Below, in pieces: positions 15,309 through 18,341 of a stretch of 18,341 nt of DNA. Both the position numbers and the translations under genes were made by a program. This DNA is from Bacillota bacterium (lineage in GTDB: Bacteria > Bacillota > Clostridia > Tissierellales > Peptoniphilaceae): positions 1 to 18,341 of the forward strand of contig JAEXBN010000006.1 of NCBI GenBank assembly GCA_023394045.1, written 5' to 3'. Under the pieces are notes generated by a model. That model was not told the DNA's origin. It was given only the letters and a program-made list of their open reading frames with translations, and made no database searches. The stretch's first letter is position 1; every line of letters begins with the position of its first letter.

Positions 15309-15337
15309 TTGCGTTTTTGGAAAAACTATACTAATAT
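15309..15337 (+). promoter_or_regulatory. SigA-type promoter for the acyl-CoA dehydrogenase/flavodiiron operon
   Basis: TTGCGT at 15309-15314 and TAATAT at 15332-15337 are 17 bases apart in AT-rich DNA. Transcription would begin near 15344, giving a leader of about 87 bases that contains the two palindromes described separately. Confidence 0.75.
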
Positions 15338-15387
15338 GAACTTGATCTTCAACGGAGCGATGACCACTTTTGTGTGCCCTCAATCCG

Positions 15388-15414
15388 CAAACGTTTGTCG
15401 CCCGGCCGGGCGAC
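15388..15414 (+). promoter_or_regulatory. Two back-to-back palindromes in the operon leader
   Basis: CAAACGTTTG (15388-15397) is a perfect 10-bp palindrome. Starting at its last base, GTCGCCCGGCCGGGCGAC (15397-15414) is a perfect 18-bp palindrome. Both lie downstream of the promoter and immediately before AAGGAGG (15419-15425). The first, centred on CG, resembles a LacI/CcpA-type half-site pair but is not a full cre consensus. The second would be a very stable RNA hairpin abutting the ribosome binding site and lacks a U-tract, so it is not an intrinsic terminator. A repressor roadblock or translation control is plausible. Confidence 0.6.
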
Positions 15415-15430
15415 GTACAAGGAGGAAACC

Positions 15431-17344
15431 ATGGCCTATCAATTGACAAAGGAGCACGAAGCGCTACGCAAAATCGTCCGTGATTTTGCCGAGAAGGAAA
15501 TGAAACCCGTCGCGTTCCGCTTCGACCAGGAAGAAACTTTCCCGGAAGAAATCGTGAAGCATATGGGGGAACTGGGATTGCTCGGTATTCCGTTTGAAAA
15601 GAAATACGGCGGTCAAGGTCTGGATACGATCAGCTATGCGATTACGGTCGAAGAGCTGTCCCGTGTCGACGGCGGTCTGGGCGTCATCTGTTCGGCACAT
15701 ACGTCTCTGGGTTCGTGGCCGATCTGGGCATACGGCACAGAAGAACAAAAACAGAAATATTTAGTTCCTCTCGCCAAAGGCGAAAAGATCGGCGCTTTCG
15801 GTCTAACGGAAGTCAATGCCGGCTCCGATGCCAGCGGGACGGAAACCACGGCGGTGCTTGAAGGAGATCATTATGTGCTGAATGGCGGAAAGATCTTCAT
15901 TACGAACGGATTCCGCGCCGATACATATGTCATCTTCGCTGTCACCAGTCCGGAAAAAGGAAACCACGGCATCAGCGCCTTCATCGTGGAAAAAGGCTGG
16001 GACGGATTCACCTTCCCGGTACAGTATGACAAGCTGGGCATCCGTTCTTCCATCACTTCGGAGCTTTCGTTCCGCAACGTGATCGTTCCAAAAGAGAACT
16101 TGCTGGGCAAAGAAGGCGAAGGATTTAAGATCGCCATGTCCACGCTGGATGGCGGCCGCATCGGCATCGCCTCCCAGGGTCTGGGAATCGCTCAGGGCGC
16201 TTTCGAAGACACCGTCAACTACAGCCGTGAGCGCATCCAGTTTGGCTCCCCGATCGCCGTCAACCAAGGCGTCAGCTTCAAAATCGCCGACATGGCGACA
16301 CGGATTGAAGCCGCCCGCCATTTGATTTACAACGCGGCTCAGCTCAAAACCGAACATGCCAAGTACACGAAAGAAGCGGCAATGGCTAAGCTCTTCGCGA
16401 CAGATACCGCGATGTGGGTCACCACCGAAGCCATCCAGCTGCATGGCGGCAACGGATTTATCAAGGGTCTCGATGTCGAGCGCCATTTCCGCGATGCAAA
16501 GATCACACAGATTTATGAAGGCACCAACGAGATCATGCACGTGGTCATCGCCGGACAGATCATCGGCCGTATGAAACGTCCGAAAAAGGCAGCCGTGGCA
16601 GACACCGGCAAGGGCGGTGCGCTGACTGGACCGCGCAAGAACCAGATGATTGAAGGAACGCCGGAAGAGCAGGTCAAGAAGCTGGTCGAAGCACTGAAAG
16701 CGGATGGATACAGCTTTGATACAACGGTGGATACGTATGCGCCGGTCGACTCCGTCGAGCGCCTCGTTTCCGTCGGTCAAGGTATCGGCGATAAAGAGAA
16801 TATGAGCGTCGCAGAAGAATTGGCCAAAGCCGCCGGCGCTGCAATCTCCAGCTCTCGTCCGGTCGCTGAAACGTTGGGCTATCTCCCGCTGGAACGCTAC
16901 GTCGGCATGTCGGGACAGAAGTTCAAGGGCAACCTGTATTTCGCCATGGGCATCTCTGGCGCTGGTCAGCATCTGCGCGGAATCAAAGATGCCGCAACCA
17001 TCGTCGCCGTGAATACGGATCCGGGTGCACCGATCTTCGCGAATGCAGACTATGGAATCGTCGGAGATATTATGGAGATCATGCCGCTTCTCACGAAGGA
17101 GCTGGATCAAGGCCAGGAGCGTCATGAAGCCTCTGAGTTCACCAAGAAAAAACGCAATGTGCCGCAGGAGCCGCGCACAAAATCGGGCATCTATGTCTGC
17201 AACGGATGCGGCCATGAATATGATCCGATCAAAGGCGATCCGGAAAATAGCATCGCTCCGGGAACGCCGTTTGATCAGCTTCCGGACACCTATCTGTGCC
17301 CGAAATGCGGAGATCCGAAGAGCGGCTACATTCCAGCAGAATAA
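15431..17344 (+). CDS. Acyl-CoA dehydrogenase / EtfA FAD domain / rubredoxin fusion
   Basis: A 637-residue three-part redox protein. Residues 1 to about 385 are a complete acyl-CoA dehydrogenase: FAD-binding FGLTEVNAGSDASGTE at 123-138, FITNG at 156-160, and the catalytic glutamate E363 in QIYEGTNEI, the position used by short-chain enzymes such as butyryl-CoA dehydrogenase. A Lys/Gly-rich linker follows (about 380-440). Residues about 445-558 are the FAD-binding domain II of electron-transfer flavoprotein alpha, with SSSR at 473-476, GMSGQ at 492-496, GISGAGQH at 507-514, VNTDPGAPIF at 527-536 and ADYGIVGD at 539-546. Residues 584-637 are a rubredoxin with iron ligands C590, C593, C623 and C626. 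EtfA domain I and EtfB are absent. The ATG follows AAGGAGG by five bases; an upstream in-frame GTG at 15374 would include the palindromes and is rejected. Confidence 0.95.
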   Translation: MAYQLTKEHEALRKIVRDFAEKEMKPVAFRFDQEETFPEEIVKHMGELGLLGIPFEKKYGGQGLDTISYAITVEELSRVDGGLGVICSAHTSLGSWPIWAYGTEEQKQKYLVPLAKGEKIGAFGLTEVNAGSDASGTETTAVLEGDHYVLNGGKIFITNGFRADTYVIFAVTSPEKGNHGISAFIVEKGWDGFTFPVQYDKLGIRSSITSELSFRNVIVPKENLLGKEGEGFKIAMSTLDGGRIGIASQGLGIAQGAFEDTVNYSRERIQFGSPIAVNQGVSFKIADMATRIEAARHLIYNAAQLKTEHAKYTKEAAMAKLFATDTAMWVTTEAIQLHGGNGFIKGLDVERHFRDAKITQIYEGTNEIMHVVIAGQIIGRMKRPKKAAVADTGKGGALTGPRKNQMIEGTPEEQVKKLVEALKADGYSFDTTVDTYAPVDSVERLVSVGQGIGDKENMSVAEELAKAAGAAISSSRPVAETLGYLPLERYVGMSGQKFKGNLYFAMGISGAGQHLRGIKDAATIVAVNTDPGAPIFANADYGIVGDIMEIMPLLTKELDQGQERHEASEFTKKKRNVPQEPRTKSGIYVCNGCGHEYDPIKGDPENSIAPGTPFDQLPDTYLCPKCGDPKSGYIPAE

Positions 17345-17362
17345 TTGAGGAGGAGAAGCATC

Positions 17363-18341
17363 ATGGCAAATTATCGTGAAGTCGTCAAAGATCTGTATTG
17401 GATCGGCGTCAATGATCATCGTACCGCGCTGTTTGAGCGCATCCATCCGATTCCGGAAGGCGTAAGCTACAACTCCTATGTCCTCCTTGATGAAAAAACA
17501 GTTCTGTTTGATACGGTTGATTTTGAATTCGCGCCGTATTTTCTGGATAACCTGGCTGCTGTGCTGAATGGCCGGCCGCTGGATTACATCATCATTAACC
17601 ACTGGGAGCCGGATCACGCGTCCACCTTCCAGGAAGTCATCCTGCGCTACCCGGAGGCCACCGTCCTTTCCACGGAAAAAGGCTTCTATTTCATGACCCA
17701 GTTCGGCTATCACTGCGAGAACCGCCAGATCGTGAAAACGGGAGATACGTTCTCCTCGGGCGCACATGAATTCGCATTTGTCGAAATGCCGATGGTTCAC
17801 TGGCCGGAGCCGATGGCCACGCTGGATACCACGAATGGCGTTCTCTTCTCCGCCGATGCCTTCGGTTCGTTCAAGGCACTCGATGGAAAACTGTTCGATG
17901 ACGAGGTCAACTGGGATCGTGACTGGCTGGAGCCGGGACGCCGCTATCTGACCAACATCGTCGGAAAATATGGCCCCTATGTCCAGGCAGTTCTGAAAGT
18001 CGCTGCCGGACTTCCCATCAAAGTCTTGTGCCCGCTCCACGGTGTGATCTGGCGCAAAGATCTGGGATATATCATCGGCAAATATGATAAATGGTCGCGC
18101 TACGAGCCGGAAGACAACGGCGTCATGATCGTGTATGGTTCCATGTACGGCAACACCGAACAAGCTGCGCAGAAGCTGGCCTCTGAGATCGTCCAGCGCG
18201 GGGTTACGGATGTCACCGTCTGGGATGTGTCTTCAACACATGTTTCCTATCTCATCTCGGAAGCCTTCCGCGTCGGCCATATCATTCTGGCGTGCCCGAC
18301 GTACAACTTGGGCGTTTACCCGCCAATGAAGGACTTCCTCA
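17363..18341 (+). CDS. Flavodiiron protein (FprA / rubredoxin:oxygen oxidoreductase family), 3' end missing
   Basis: The first 326 residues of an A-type flavoprotein, about 400 residues when complete, which reduces O2 to water or NO to N2O using electrons usually supplied by rubredoxin. The metallo-beta-lactamase-like domain (1 to about 250) has every diiron ligand: H80, E82 and D84 with H85 in NHWEPDHAS, H146 in MPMVHW, D165 in LFSADAFGSF, and H226 in LCPLHGVIW. The flavodoxin domain begins at about 253 with the FMN phosphate loop YGSMYGNTE at 258-266 and CPTYNLGVYPP at 311-321, and is cut by the window end. It starts 18 bases after the fusion gene with a GAGGAGGAG ribosome binding site, so the two form an operon. 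No C-terminal rubredoxin domain can be judged here. Confidence 0.95.
   Translation, partial: MANYREVVKDLYWIGVNDHRTALFERIHPIPEGVSYNSYVLLDEKTVLFDTVDFEFAPYFLDNLAAVLNGRPLDYIIINHWEPDHASTFQEVILRYPEATVLSTEKGFYFMTQFGYHCENRQIVKTGDTFSSGAHEFAFVEMPMVHWPEPMATLDTTNGVLFSADAFGSFKALDGKLFDDEVNWDRDWLEPGRRYLTNIVGKYGPYVQAVLKVAAGLPIKVLCPLHGVIWRKDLGYIIGKYDKWSRYEPEDNGVMIVYGSMYGNTEQAAQKLASEIVQRGVTDVTVWDVSSTHVSYLISEAFRVGHIILACPTYNLGVYPPMKDFL

Noticed and set aside
15068..15334. An 88-codon plus-strand open frame in the divergent region
   Set aside because: No ribosome binding site, no recognisable motif, and it overlaps the promoter of the next operon.
15803..18163. A 786-codon open frame on the minus strand, antisense to the fusion gene and the flavodiiron gene
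   Set aside because: It lies opposite two genes with full domain motifs, crosses their intergenic gap, and its translation has no recognisable domain and poor composition (many His, Arg, Phe, Ile). It is a by-product of codon bias.
1..18341. CRISPR arrays, tRNA or rRNA genes, insertion sequences, phage genes
   Set aside because: No regularly spaced identical repeats with spacers, no cloverleaf, and no transposase, integrase or phage structural motifs were seen; the only tandem repeats are the short arrays reported.

Overview
The window looks like chromosomal core plus accessory sequence from a mid-GC, low-oxygen member of the Firmicutes (Bacillota). This rests on the order rpsF-ssb-rpsR / yybS-gdpP-rplI-replicative helicase, a DnaD/DnaI-type helicase-loader pair, a GdpP c-di-AMP phosphodiesterase, a Staphylococcus-like MurG and strong GGAGG ribosome binding sites. 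The rubredoxin and flavodiiron genes suggest an anaerobe. I cannot name a genus.

From about 14.9 kb leftwards every gene is on the minus strand. In transcription order they are: a glutamate/dicarboxylate-type symporter and thymidylate synthase (ATGA-type junction); rpsF, ssb and a zinc-type rpsR; a strong structured terminator-like element and a period-19 tandem repeat; then yybS-like, gdpP, rplI, replicative helicase, DnaD-like and DnaI-like loader genes, tightly packed or overlapping. After an 83-bp gap with operator-like repeats come nnrE, serS (with a candidate extended -10 promoter at the nnrE stop), murG, a pair of half-size chromate-family transporters and the start of a family 2 glycosyltransferase cut by the window edge.

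The 582-bp region 14849-15430 is a divergent control region. It has a good sigma-70/SigA-type promoter facing each way, a structured leader for the symporter gene, an unexplained long-range inverted repeat, and two back-to-back palindromes in the leader of the plus-strand operon.

The plus-strand operon is the most interesting part. Its first gene encodes one polypeptide containing a complete acyl-CoA dehydrogenase, the FAD-binding C-terminal domain of electron-transfer flavoprotein alpha (without EtfA domain I or EtfB), and a complete rubredoxin. Eighteen bases later begins a flavodiiron protein (FprA/ROO family) with all diiron ligands; its 3' end lies outside the window. Rubredoxin is the usual electron donor to flavodiiron proteins, so the pair suggests a compact chain from acyl-CoA through two flavins and a rubredoxin iron to O2 or NO reduction, or alternatively a rubredoxin-dependent enoyl-CoA reductase. 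That function is inferred from architecture and gene order; the domains and ligands are read directly from the sequence.
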